Shown piece by piece: positions 1-6,998 of a stretch of DNA of 19,785 nt. Under the pieces are notes generated by a model. It had not been told where the DNA came from, searched no databases, and saw only the letters and a program-made list of their open reading frames with translations. The position numbers and the translations under genes were made by a program. How positions within the stretch are numbered: position 1 is the stretch's first letter; each line of letters begins with the position of its first letter. This stretch comes from JBDTMC01 sp039934475 (GTDB lineage: Bacteria > Acidobacteriota > Terriglobia > Bryobacterales > Bryobacteraceae). The stretch is from assembly GCA_039934475.1 (NCBI GenBank), contig JBDTMC010000094.1:1-19785 (forward strand), given 5' to 3'.

Positions 1-1035
1 GGGATTGGAAACGATATAGGCGCTCCCGTTCGGAGCTACGTTCACCGTTACCGGGGAGTTCAGACGGGCTTTCGGCTCATCCAGCAGTTGCCGCCATCCG
101 CCCTGGCCATCTGTTCGCCAAAGCCTCAGTGTATAGCCCGGACCCTTGGGAACGTCCATTCCCCGCGCCGAGAATAAAAGGCGACCGTCTGCGTCGCGAT
201 CCACACTCGGCTCCATCCAGGGACAGCGCTCCATTGGGTTCGGTCCCTTCGGAACCGGTCCCGGCGTGGTGACCACCGGATCGAAATCAATTGGTTTCCA
301 GAAGCCGGATTGGCGCGCCCAGCGGATGACTCCCACTGCTACCGCCGACCGGTCCTCCCGCGCGGCGAGGGCCGACAACAACAGATCGTGACCATCCGGA
401 ATGGCGTTCTTGATACCGCTGACCAGAACTGTCCAACCGGACTTTCCTATGCGTAGTGGGTCGTCGCCGTTTTGCGCCCGAACGTCGTTTCGAACAGCCT
501 TGAACGATTGCCCGTCGTAGGACAGTTGGTAGACCTCATTCATGTCCTGGCGCGCTGGGTCGCGCCAACTGAAGCGTCGGTCCGGGAAGGGAAACCAATG
601 CGCTTGGCCGATGCCAAAGCCGGTTCCGGCGTGCGGATGGGGCGTAGCATCCGCCCGGAGTGCTCCGCGGGGAACAAACCCGCCAAGCATCGGGCTCTTC
701 ATGAATAGGCGCCCATCGGTGGTCTCATTCCTCGATGCAGCAAAGGTACGCCCGGGTTTCTGAAAGTCGTCGATCAACACAACATCGGAACCATCCAGGA
801 AACCGTAGTTCGGCGTCTCCTCGGTCATCCGCATCACCATCACGCCCATAGTTCGCGAGTCCGCCTGAAAGGGGAACGCGAGGGCATAGCGAAGTGTTCC
901 TTCCGGAGGACGATCCGGAGGGGAAGTAAGAACCAGCAGATTGCGTGTCACGCCGGTGATCCCGTCGCTAAGAGCGAGGGCGGCGGGCGTTACGCACGAC
1001 AGGCCGGCGAGTTTGGCGAATGTTCGTCGATTCAT
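1..1035 (-). CDS. Tat-exported probable beta-propeller protein (partial, C-terminus outside window)
   Basis: An uninterrupted minus-strand frame runs from an ATG at 1035 through position 1, giving 345 visible codons and no stop, so the C-terminus lies outside the window. The N-terminus MNRRTFAKLAGLS followed by a short hydrophobic stretch resembles a twin-arginine signal (NRRTFAK), so export across the inner membrane is likely. The body is rich in beta-type sequence with recurrent aromatic and glycine-aspartate turns; residues about 275-291 contain EPSVDRDADGRLLFSARG-like sequence and 334-345 a VAPNGSAY repeat-like turn, as in sialidase/BNR or NHL-like propellers, but no textbook Asp-box was found. 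It begins 26 bp after the stop of the upstream Oar-like receptor, so the two are probably co-transcribed and the protein may act on, or bind, the ligand of that receptor. The exact family is not recognised; the propeller assignment is inference. Confidence 0.75.
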   Translation of the reverse strand, partial: MNRRTFAKLAGLSCVTPAALALSDGITGVTRNLLVLTSPPDRPPEGTLRYALAFPFQADSRTMGVMVMRMTEETPNYGFLDGSDVVLIDDFQKPGRTFAASRNETTDGRLFMKSPMLGGFVPRGALRADATPHPHAGTGFGIGQAHWFPFPDRRFSWRDPARQDMNEVYQLSYDGQSFKAVRNDVRAQNGDDPLRIGKSGWTVLVSGIKNAIPDGHDLLLSALAAREDRSAVAVGVIRWARQSGFWKPIDFDPVVTTPGPVPKGPNPMERCPWMEPSVDRDADGRLLFSARGMDVPKGPGYTLRLWRTDGQGGWRQLLDEPKARLNSPVTVNVAPNGSAYIVSNP

Positions 1036-1061
1036 CTCAGATCCCTGTTTTGAGAGAACAA

Positions 1062-4000
1062 TCAGAACGAAATGGCCAGCCGGAATTGGATGACACGGCC
1101 ACTGCGCGAACGCAACAGCGCGCCAAAACTCGGGCTATTCACCGGAAGCAGAGTGCCGGCGCCCCAGTACACACCGCTACCCAGCCGGGTGTGATTGAAG
1201 GCATTGTAGAAGTCCGCGCGAAAGTTCACCGACATCACTTCCCGCACCGGAAACCGCCGCTGAATGGAAGCATCCGCGGTCCATCCGCCGGGCATGTTCA
1301 CTGTGTTGCGCCCGGCATTGCCGAATGTTCCGATGGCATTGGGAGCGAAGGCCGCCTTATTGATATAAGCGAGATACTGCTCGCCGCGCGTGGTGGCCGC
1401 CGGGTTGACGAATTGCGAACTCGGCAAGAGGACATCGGCCCGGTCGCTACCCACGCCGCTCAGGGAGCGGTCCTGACCGCTGTAGACGGTCAGCCATTGC
1501 CCCGTTCGCGTATTGAAGAGCAACGACGATTGCCAGTTTCCAAACAACGCCCGGACCGCTATGGGCATTGATGTGAGTTTCGGGGAATCGAAGACCGCGG
1601 AAGCTGTGACTATGTGGCGGTAGTCGAAGTCGGAATTGCCGCGATTGTTGTGGACGTTGAAAGGATCCGAGCTGTCGAATGTGTCAACGGATCGCCCCCA
1701 CGTCAGCACGTCGAGACTGTGCCCCCATGTCCAGGCGCCGGTCACTAGAAGATTGCTCGCCAACCGTCCCCGCGCCGACGTCTGCAGTGCATGATAGTCG
1801 CTGTATCCGAAATCGTCGTTCAAAACAATGGCGCCGTACGTTCCCGGGCTTGGCTCAATGCTACGGCGAGAATTGAGATTCTGTAGAGTGGACAAGGGGG
1901 CGCCACTGGAATCGGTACCTGGAATGTATTTCGCCGCATTAATATGGCCGGTCGACATCAGATTGCGTCCCCGCGATCCTACATACGTAGCCTCCATCAG
2001 GATCTGATTCACCTGGTGCTGCAGGCCGAATGACCAGGACTGTAGAGTTGCGGAGCGAATGTCGTTCGAGATGGCAGGGCTCAGACTCACCGGCAGATTG
2101 AATGTTGCATTGCCGGGATCGAACTTGTAGGGATAAGGGTTCTTGATTCCCGCGAATGGGTCGGCCAGACTAGCTGGAACCATGTTGACAACCTGACCAT
2201 AAGGCTGCTGCTGCGCGGCAAAGTACGCCGGCGCCCAAGTGGTCGGCACGTAGTAAATCCCGTAGCCCCCACGGATTGCCGTTCGGCCCGTGCCCATCGG
2301 ATCGTAGGCAAAGCCGATTCTGGGCGCCCAATCATTCCAGTCGGTAGGATATAGCGTGTCGGGCACACCCTTGTCGCCGACGAAGTTCATGCCCAGCGGT
2401 GCCGACGGGATCACCGTCGATTGCTGACCCTGAATGAAGACAGTGCCGTATCGCTTCTCATGCACGTAAGGACCGTCCACCCGGTAGCGGAGGCCAAGGT
2501 TCAGCGTCAGGCGCCGCGTGAGCCGGAAATCGTCTTGCACGAATCCTGCGTACTTCTTAGACGAAAGTGGGATCGGCAGCAGACTGGTCTTATTCAGATT
2601 GTCCGGTAAACCCAGAACGAAGTCCGCCAGGCCATTTCCAGTGAAGCTCCCCCCAAATGTGAACACTCCGTTTGATTGACCGTTTCCGCCTGGTCCCAAT
2701 GAATACCGCCCACGCCACAGGCCGAATTCAAAGCCGAACTTCAGGCTATGATTGCCTTTGATCCACAAGAGAGTATTTGAGAACAGGTAGTTGGAATCGT
2801 ACATCTGGCTCGGAGTCACCGTGTTGATGGAAAGATTGCTCGCAGGGATGTTAAACGCCGGCGCCGTCTGTCGGGAGCCATCCGGGTTCCACCCGTTGAT
2901 TCCCAGCTTCTGGAAATCGACGAACTCGGTTCCTGCCTTGCTATCGCGCAGTTGTTCGATATTGTTATGTGCGAACGTCGTCTGGTTTACCAGCGATGAC
3001 GTGAAGGTATACGTGTTGTTCAGGGTAAGGGCGCGGTTGCGTGCCGAACTCTCGTATTCCGCTTCCGGCAAAACAATTACGGTTCCTCCAACGGTGTCAG
3101 CCTTCGGAATGGAACGCCACCAGCGTCCGAACAACCGATCGCGCGAACCGATGTTTTGATCCACCCGGATGGCATATTCGTAGGCGGAACTCGGCGTGGA
3201 GAAGTTATCCCGATACTGATCCCCAAAGTTCGCCAGCGGCATTTTGGCGGTCAGATACTGAGCGACGGGCGAGAGCCGGTCTGTGGGTATCTTGTTGCCC
3301 GGGAATGGCAGCCGGGTGGTGGGATCGATAATCGTACCTGACACGGCGGAGAAGTCGCCCGCCTTTTGCGCCGCAGTTGGGGGAAGCCCACCCTGAATGA
3401 GAGTGGACGTCGGCAGACGCAAACCCTCGTAGTCAAAGTAGAAAAACGTCTTATTGCGGCCGTCGTATAGGCCCGGAATCCGCACTGGCCCGCCGATATC
3501 GCCACCAAACTGGTTATACCGAAGCGGCGGTTTGGCGGAAGGAGAATTAAACAAACGCGAGTTGAATTTGTCGTTCCCGAGGATTTCAAACGCCTGGCCA
3601 TGATAGAGGTTGTTGCCGCTCTTGGTGACCGCGTTCACCACCATCACCGCGCCTACACCATACTCGGCACTGAACTGATTCCGGATCACTTTGACCTCGG
3701 CAATGCTTACGGACGTTGGCAGAATCGGTGAGCCACCCCAGATGCCCTGCCTTGTGCTGGAAGAGTCCACCTGGTAGTCGGTTCCGTTGTTCTGTGCGCC
3801 CGCTCCCTGGGAATCGTATCCAAAGAGCCAACCGACATAGGGGTTCGTGATCACGCCGACTTTCTGATCGGCCGGAATCACGCCCGGCGCCGTACCAACC
3901 GCTGCCAGAAAACGGGAACCACCAATCGGAAGCCCGTCTAACTGAGCCTTCGTGACCACACTGCTGGACTCGGATGAGTGGGTGTCCACCTGCAGACTGT

Positions 4001-4385
4001 CTCCCTGCACCGTTACTTGCACCGCAGTGTCTCCCACCTCCAGGGCGAGGTCCAGCCTCAGGTTTTCGTCGACGCTGAGGTTGAGGCCTTCCCTGACTAT
4101 GGTCTTGAATCCGGATCGAGAGGCAGAGACCCGGTAGATGCCGGGCGGTAGAACTAGAGCGCGGTAGGACCCGTCGTCACCGCTGCGCACGGTTCGCTTG
4201 TAGCCAGTATCGCTTCCGAGAACCACTTCCACATTGGGAACAGTAGTGCCCGTTGGATCGGATATGAAACCCATAATAGAACCAGTGCTGACACCGGTTT
4301 GCCCGAAAACCGGCAGCACCAGGACTAACAGGCTTAGTACAAGACAGAGGGAATAGGCATTTGGTTGTCGCGTCGCGTTGTTCAC
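1062..4385 (-). CDS. Oar-like TonB-dependent receptor with carboxypeptidase-regulatory N-terminal domain
   Basis: A 1107-residue outer-membrane transporter. The start is a GTG at 4385, set by a GAGGA ribosome site five bases upstream and by the signal peptide it exposes (hydrophobic residues 11-28, ending LPVFGQ). Residues about 32-125 form the carboxypeptidase-regulatory-like Ig fold (GFISDPTGTTVPNV, then DGSYRALVLPPGIYRV). A plug-like domain follows to about residue 265 (QLDGLPIGGSRF; AVMVVNAVTKSGNN), and the rest is a large beta-barrel with the Oar-type motifs DIGGPVRIPGL and GRNKTFFYFDYEG, plus RIGFAYDPMG and TAIRGGYGIYY. It ends in RVIQFRLAISF; a terminal Phe is usual for proteins folded by the BAM complex. 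Such proteins are abundant in Acidobacteriota and are presumed to import polymer breakdown products; the substrate cannot be read from the sequence. The gene is followed 26 bp later by an exported protein on the same strand. Confidence 0.93.
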   Translation of the reverse strand: MNNATRQPNAYSLCLVLSLLVLVLPVFGQTGVSTGSIMGFISDPTGTTVPNVEVVLGSDTGYKRTVRSGDDGSYRALVLPPGIYRVSASRSGFKTIVREGLNLSVDENLRLDLALEVGDTAVQVTVQGDSLQVDTHSSESSSVVTKAQLDGLPIGGSRFLAAVGTAPGVIPADQKVGVITNPYVGWLFGYDSQGAGAQNNGTDYQVDSSSTRQGIWGGSPILPTSVSIAEVKVIRNQFSAEYGVGAVMVVNAVTKSGNNLYHGQAFEILGNDKFNSRLFNSPSAKPPLRYNQFGGDIGGPVRIPGLYDGRNKTFFYFDYEGLRLPTSTLIQGGLPPTAAQKAGDFSAVSGTIIDPTTRLPFPGNKIPTDRLSPVAQYLTAKMPLANFGDQYRDNFSTPSSAYEYAIRVDQNIGSRDRLFGRWWRSIPKADTVGGTVIVLPEAEYESSARNRALTLNNTYTFTSSLVNQTTFAHNNIEQLRDSKAGTEFVDFQKLGINGWNPDGSRQTAPAFNIPASNLSINTVTPSQMYDSNYLFSNTLLWIKGNHSLKFGFEFGLWRGRYSLGPGGNGQSNGVFTFGGSFTGNGLADFVLGLPDNLNKTSLLPIPLSSKKYAGFVQDDFRLTRRLTLNLGLRYRVDGPYVHEKRYGTVFIQGQQSTVIPSAPLGMNFVGDKGVPDTLYPTDWNDWAPRIGFAYDPMGTGRTAIRGGYGIYYVPTTWAPAYFAAQQQPYGQVVNMVPASLADPFAGIKNPYPYKFDPGNATFNLPVSLSPAISNDIRSATLQSWSFGLQHQVNQILMEATYVGSRGRNLMSTGHINAAKYIPGTDSSGAPLSTLQNLNSRRSIEPSPGTYGAIVLNDDFGYSDYHALQTSARGRLASNLLVTGAWTWGHSLDVLTWGRSVDTFDSSDPFNVHNNRGNSDFDYRHIVTASAVFDSPKLTSMPIAVRALFGNWQSSLLFNTRTGQWLTVYSGQDRSLSGVGSDRADVLLPSSQFVNPAATTRGEQYLAYINKAAFAPNAIGTFGNAGRNTVNMPGGWTADASIQRRFPVREVMSVNFRADFYNAFNHTRLGSGVYWGAGTLLPVNSPSFGALLRSRSGRVIQFRLAISF

Positions 4386-4390
4386 AGTAA

Positions 4391-4395
4391 TCCTC
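4391..4395 (-). promoter_or_regulatory. Ribosome binding site deciding the GTG start of the first receptor
   Basis: On the minus strand GAGGA lies five bases before GTG at 4385. No ATG exists upstream of the signal peptide in this frame, and the next Met (residue 38) falls after the predicted signal sequence, so the GTG is the supported start. Confidence 0.7.
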
Positions 4396-4529
4396 GTCTA
4401 CGCTAACGGGAAAACCGGGGCATTTTCAGGGTCTCGAAAGCGGAATTCGAGTCACAGCGGAGTTAATTTCTGAAGAGGATTTCGTCATCGAATTTCTGCA
4501 CATCCGATGAAGGTTGAATCGCCGGGCCA

Positions 4530-4549
4530 CCCTCCGACGGTTCGGAGGG
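4530..4549 (-). terminator. GC-rich hairpin downstream of the kinase-rhomboid-deacetylase operon
   Basis: Perfect 8-bp arms CCCTCCGA and TCGGAGGG around a 4-base loop, with a further three pairs (CCA/TGG) across a small bulge, begin 16 bases after the deacetylase stop. There is no T-tract on either side, so it may be a weak or factor-assisted terminator, or a 3'-end stabiliser. The rest of the 180-bp gap (4386-4565) should contain the promoter of the receptor gene, but no convincing -35/-10 pair was found. Confidence 0.5.
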
Positions 4550-4565
4550 AGTGGTCGGTGCCAGA

Positions 4566-5303
4566 TTATAAGCTGCGGACGGGCATGGCGACCAGGTCGT
4601 CCACCTGCATCGTCTCTTTCACCACATACGCTTCGCCGTAGCGAACCCCAATCAGGTTGCCGTAATACCGGGCGATGGCGGCGTGGCGCTCGCGGATCTC
4701 TTCCTGCGTGGGAAAGAGGGCCGCGCCTTCCGCGGTCGGCCCGTATTGGCTTTCATAGGCGAACAGCGAAGCCATGCGGCGATCGAACTGGGGTGTAATG
4801 TCCACCACGAAGCTCGGCGTCACCGGAGCGTAGCTCGCGGCATAAAGAATCTTCGAGGGACGGTGTGGTTCCAGCGTTTCGTCGATCTTGCGCAGGCCGG
4901 CGAGGAAGCACGATTCGTAGCCAAGTTCGGAGGTGCGGTAGTGGTCCGGGTGGCGGCCTTCCCAATAGGGCAGGATGACGACGCGCGGGCGCAGGCGTCG
5001 AATCTCGCCGGCCAGCGTCATGCGCGCCATAATGTTGTTTTCCAGGCGCGCGTCAGGCATGTGAAGGTTGCCCCGCCATTTCAGCAGCAGGTGTTTGGCG
5101 GCCGCGTGAGATTCACTCACCCGCTGCTCAGGCGTGCCGCGCGTTCCCATGTCCCCGGCCGTGAGGTCAAGCACGCCGGTGCGGTAACCCTTCTCAGCCA
5201 TGCGGATCAGTGAGCCGCCGCAGGTCTGCTCGACGTCGTCCGGATGGGCCGCAATCGCCAGGACGTCCAGAGCGGGAAGTTCAGATTCGTGACCGGTGTG
5301 CAT
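4566..5303 (-). CDS. bshB1: BshB1-type N-acetylglucosaminyl malate deacetylase (PIG-L/LmbE family)
   Basis: A 245-residue zinc-dependent deacetylase of the LmbE/PIG-L fold, close to the size of Bacillus BshB1. It is expected to remove the acetyl group from GlcNAc-malate in the cytoplasm, the second step of bacillithiol synthesis. Visible motifs are AHPDD at 19-23 (metal and catalytic residues), the BshB1-like TAGDMGTRGTPEQR at 48-61, and HPDH at 118-121, with a late SQYGP segment. No signal peptide is present. The ATG at 5303 lies five bases after the rhomboid stop; the frame stays open for 123 codons upstream, but that part is a shadow of the rhomboid gene and the family starts at the chosen Met. 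It is last in an operon with a PfkB kinase and a rhomboid. The partner genes bshA and bshC are not in the window, so a different small-molecule substrate cannot be excluded. Confidence 0.85.
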   Translation of the reverse strand: MHTGHESELPALDVLAIAAHPDDVEQTCGGSLIRMAEKGYRTGVLDLTAGDMGTRGTPEQRVSESHAAAKHLLLKWRGNLHMPDARLENNIMARMTLAGEIRRLRPRVVILPYWEGRHPDHYRTSELGYESCFLAGLRKIDETLEPHRPSKILYAASYAPVTPSFVVDITPQFDRRMASLFAYESQYGPTAEGAALFPTQEEIRERHAAIARYYGNLIGVRYGEAYVVKETMQVDDLVAMPVRSL

Positions 5304-5308
5304 GTCAA

Positions 5309-5971
5309 TTACCAGCGGGAGTCGCGGCGGTGGCGCCACGGATCGTTCGTCTTCATCACGTAAATCAACAGGATGCCGGTAAGGAAACCACCGACATGCG
5401 CGAACCACGCCACACCTCCTTGCGAGTGCGAGGTGATCGTGGCGGCGCCGCTGAACAATTGGATGACGAACCAGTAGACAAGGATTATATAAGCGGGGAC
5501 TTCTATCGTCGTCCAGAAGATGAACAGGGCCACCAGCGTCGTGATGCGGGAGTGGGGGAACTTGACGACGTAAGCGCCCATCACGCCGGCGATGGCGCCG
5601 CTGGCTCCTAGAATCGGGATGCGCGAGCCGGGATCCAGTAGAACCTGGGTGAGGGCTGCAGCCACGCCACAAGCAAGATAGAAGACAACGTATTGAACTT
5701 TGCCAAGAATGTCTTCAATGTTGTCGCCGTAGATCCAGAGGAACCACATGTTGCCGATGAGGTGCAGCCAGCCGCCATGCAGAAACATGGAAGTGAAGAG
5801 ATCGGCAACTTGAAGGCGGGCTGGGATGACGCTGTAATGGGCGGTGAAGGCGTTGTGCGAATAGGGATCGAGCAGCTCTCCGTACAAGAAGAGCACGACG
5901 TTCACCAGAATGATGGCTATGGTGACGTAAGGAGTGGTCCGGCTGGGTTGTGAATCCCGAAGTGGAATCAT
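5309..5971 (-). CDS. Rhomboid-family intramembrane serine protease
   Basis: A 220-residue integral membrane protein with about six hydrophobic segments, the usual bacterial rhomboid core. The catalytic dyad is visible: Ser124 within GASG (122-125) and His192 within AHVGG (191-195). The conserved stretch HLIGNMWFLWIYGDNIED (70-87) supplies the His and Asn that normally form the oxyanion site. Rhomboids cleave transmembrane segments of other proteins inside the inner membrane; the substrate here is unknown. The ATG at 5971 overlaps the stop of the kinase gene by four bases (ATGA), indicating translational coupling, and the deacetylase follows five bases later. The C-terminus is short and basic (WRHRRDSRW), with no extra soluble domain. 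No functional link to its operon partners is established. Confidence 0.93.
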   Translation of the reverse strand: MIPLRDSQPSRTTPYVTIAIILVNVVLFLYGELLDPYSHNAFTAHYSVIPARLQVADLFTSMFLHGGWLHLIGNMWFLWIYGDNIEDILGKVQYVVFYLACGVAAALTQVLLDPGSRIPILGASGAIAGVMGAYVVKFPHSRITTLVALFIFWTTIEVPAYIILVYWFVIQLFSGAATITSHSQGGVAWFAHVGGFLTGILLIYVMKTNDPWRHRRDSRW

Positions 5972-6930
5972 GCGGTGGTTCTGTAGATGCGCGTCGGCGT
6001 CTCAAAGTCGCTACGGGATCGACGCTCGGCGCGGCCCATGAGTTGTTGGGCATCGGCGAGACCGCGGATTCCGCCGCGGGCGCCTAAAGCGGTGCAGTTG
6101 AGGGCGGCCATGGCATTGGAGAGGTCCAGCGCCTCGCCCATCGGCAGGCCTTGCAGAACGGCGTAACAGAAGGCTCCGTGGAACACGTCTCCAGCACCGG
6201 TCGTATCCACGCAGTTGACGACGAATGCCGGGGAGTAGATGAACTTACCGTCCACGCGCGCCAGTGCGCCATGGGCGCCAAGGGTCATGGCAGCCACCCG
6301 CATGCCGAATTCGTTCTGAATGAGTTCCAGGGCACGCAGCGGGTCACGCTCGCTGGTCCAGGCGACGGGGAATTCGGAACTGGTGACCAGGTAGTCTACG
6401 TTGGGCAGCACATGGTCAAAGCCGTGGTAGATGGTATCGACATCCACAGTGACCGGGATGTTGTGCTGGCGGGCGATCCGCGCGGCGTGGGCGACGGCGG
6501 GCGTGTCGTGCCCATCAATATGGAGCAGTCGCGCTGAGGTCACCATCTCGGGCGTGATCTCTTCCGGCGCCAGTCGCAAGCAATCCATGCGCTCCCACAG
6601 AACGGTGCGCTCGCCCGTCGTCTGGTCGATGAGGATGTACGCGGTTTGATTCGGGCACCCCTGCCGTACCTGAACGTCGTCGATGTTGATGCCCGTGCCG
6701 CGCAGGCTCTCCATTTGGATCTGGCCCCGGTGGTCGTCTCCCACCGTACCGATGTATTTGACGCGCAGGCCCAAGGCAGCGCAGGTAACCATCGCGCTCG
6801 CCACCTGGCCACCCGGGCTGAGGATCTCTTCAATGAATCGGACTTTCCCGGCATAAGCAGGGAAGTTGGGTAGGAGGATGAGGGTATCGGTGGCGTTAAG
6901 ACCGATGCCCAGTACGTCGAAGTCAGGCAT
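5968..6930 (-). CDS. PfkB-family carbohydrate/nucleoside kinase
   Basis: A 320-residue cytoplasmic ribokinase-like kinase. Residues 244-248 read TGAGD, the anion-hole and catalytic-base motif (Asp248), preceded by VDT as usual. The first PfkB signature is present as PGGQVASAMVTCAALG (39-54), with Gln where most members have Asn (GGN), followed by YIGTVGDDHRG (59-69). The C-terminal GARGG segment closes the nucleotide site. The ATG at 6930 is preferred; a TTG codon directly before it extends the frame by one residue only. The substrate cannot be read; ribokinase, fructokinase, adenosine-kinase-like and ketohexokinase-like roles are all possible. It heads an operon with the rhomboid gene (4-base ATGA overlap) and the bshB1-like gene, and is divergent from a secreted TPR gene. 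An inverted repeat lies just upstream of its start. Confidence 0.9.
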   Translation of the reverse strand: MPDFDVLGIGLNATDTLILLPNFPAYAGKVRFIEEILSPGGQVASAMVTCAALGLRVKYIGTVGDDHRGQIQMESLRGTGINIDDVQVRQGCPNQTAYILIDQTTGERTVLWERMDCLRLAPEEITPEMVTSARLLHIDGHDTPAVAHAARIARQHNIPVTVDVDTIYHGFDHVLPNVDYLVTSSEFPVAWTSERDPLRALELIQNEFGMRVAAMTLGAHGALARVDGKFIYSPAFVVNCVDTTGAGDVFHGAFCYAVLQGLPMGEALDLSNAMAALNCTALGARGGIRGLADAQQLMGRAERRSRSDFETPTRIYRTTA

Positions 6931-6935
6931 CAATG

Positions 6936-6953
6936 TTTCACTGTAGCGTGAAA
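6936..6953. promoter_or_regulatory. Inverted repeat (possible operator) between pfkB-type kinase and TPR gene
   Basis: TTTCAC-tgtagc-GTGAAA is a perfect 6-bp dyad separated by six bases. It lies five bases upstream of the kinase ATG and inside the 68-bp gap between divergent genes. It could be an operator or a 5'-UTR hairpin for the kinase operon. No regulator gene is nearby, so the function is inferred only from symmetry and position. Confidence 0.4.
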
Positions 6954-6982
6954 GTGATGAGAAGTGGAGGCCGGGTGCCCTC

Positions 6983-6988
6983 TATAAT
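6983..6988 (+). promoter_or_regulatory. -10-like element giving a very short or absent leader for the TPR gene
   Basis: TATAAT, a perfect -10 hexamer, ends ten bases before the ATG at 6999. Transcription would start about 6994-6996, leaving only a few untranslated bases and no Shine-Dalgarno site. No good -35 was seen 16-18 bases upstream. Confidence 0.4.
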
Positions 6989-6998
6989 TGACAAGAAA

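Noticed and set aside
1020..1571. 183-codon plus-strand frame over the 3' end of the first receptor gene
   Set aside because: It is antisense to the receptor barrel and has no ribosome site or recognisable motif.
5304..5672. 123-codon N-terminal extension of the bshB1-like frame
   Set aside because: It overlaps the rhomboid gene in another frame and gives low-complexity Arg- and Ser-rich sequence. The LmbE domain begins right after the ATG at 5303.
6933..6998. Upstream start for the first TPR gene
   Set aside because: It would bury the signal peptide behind 22 residues and place the start upstream of the TATAAT element.
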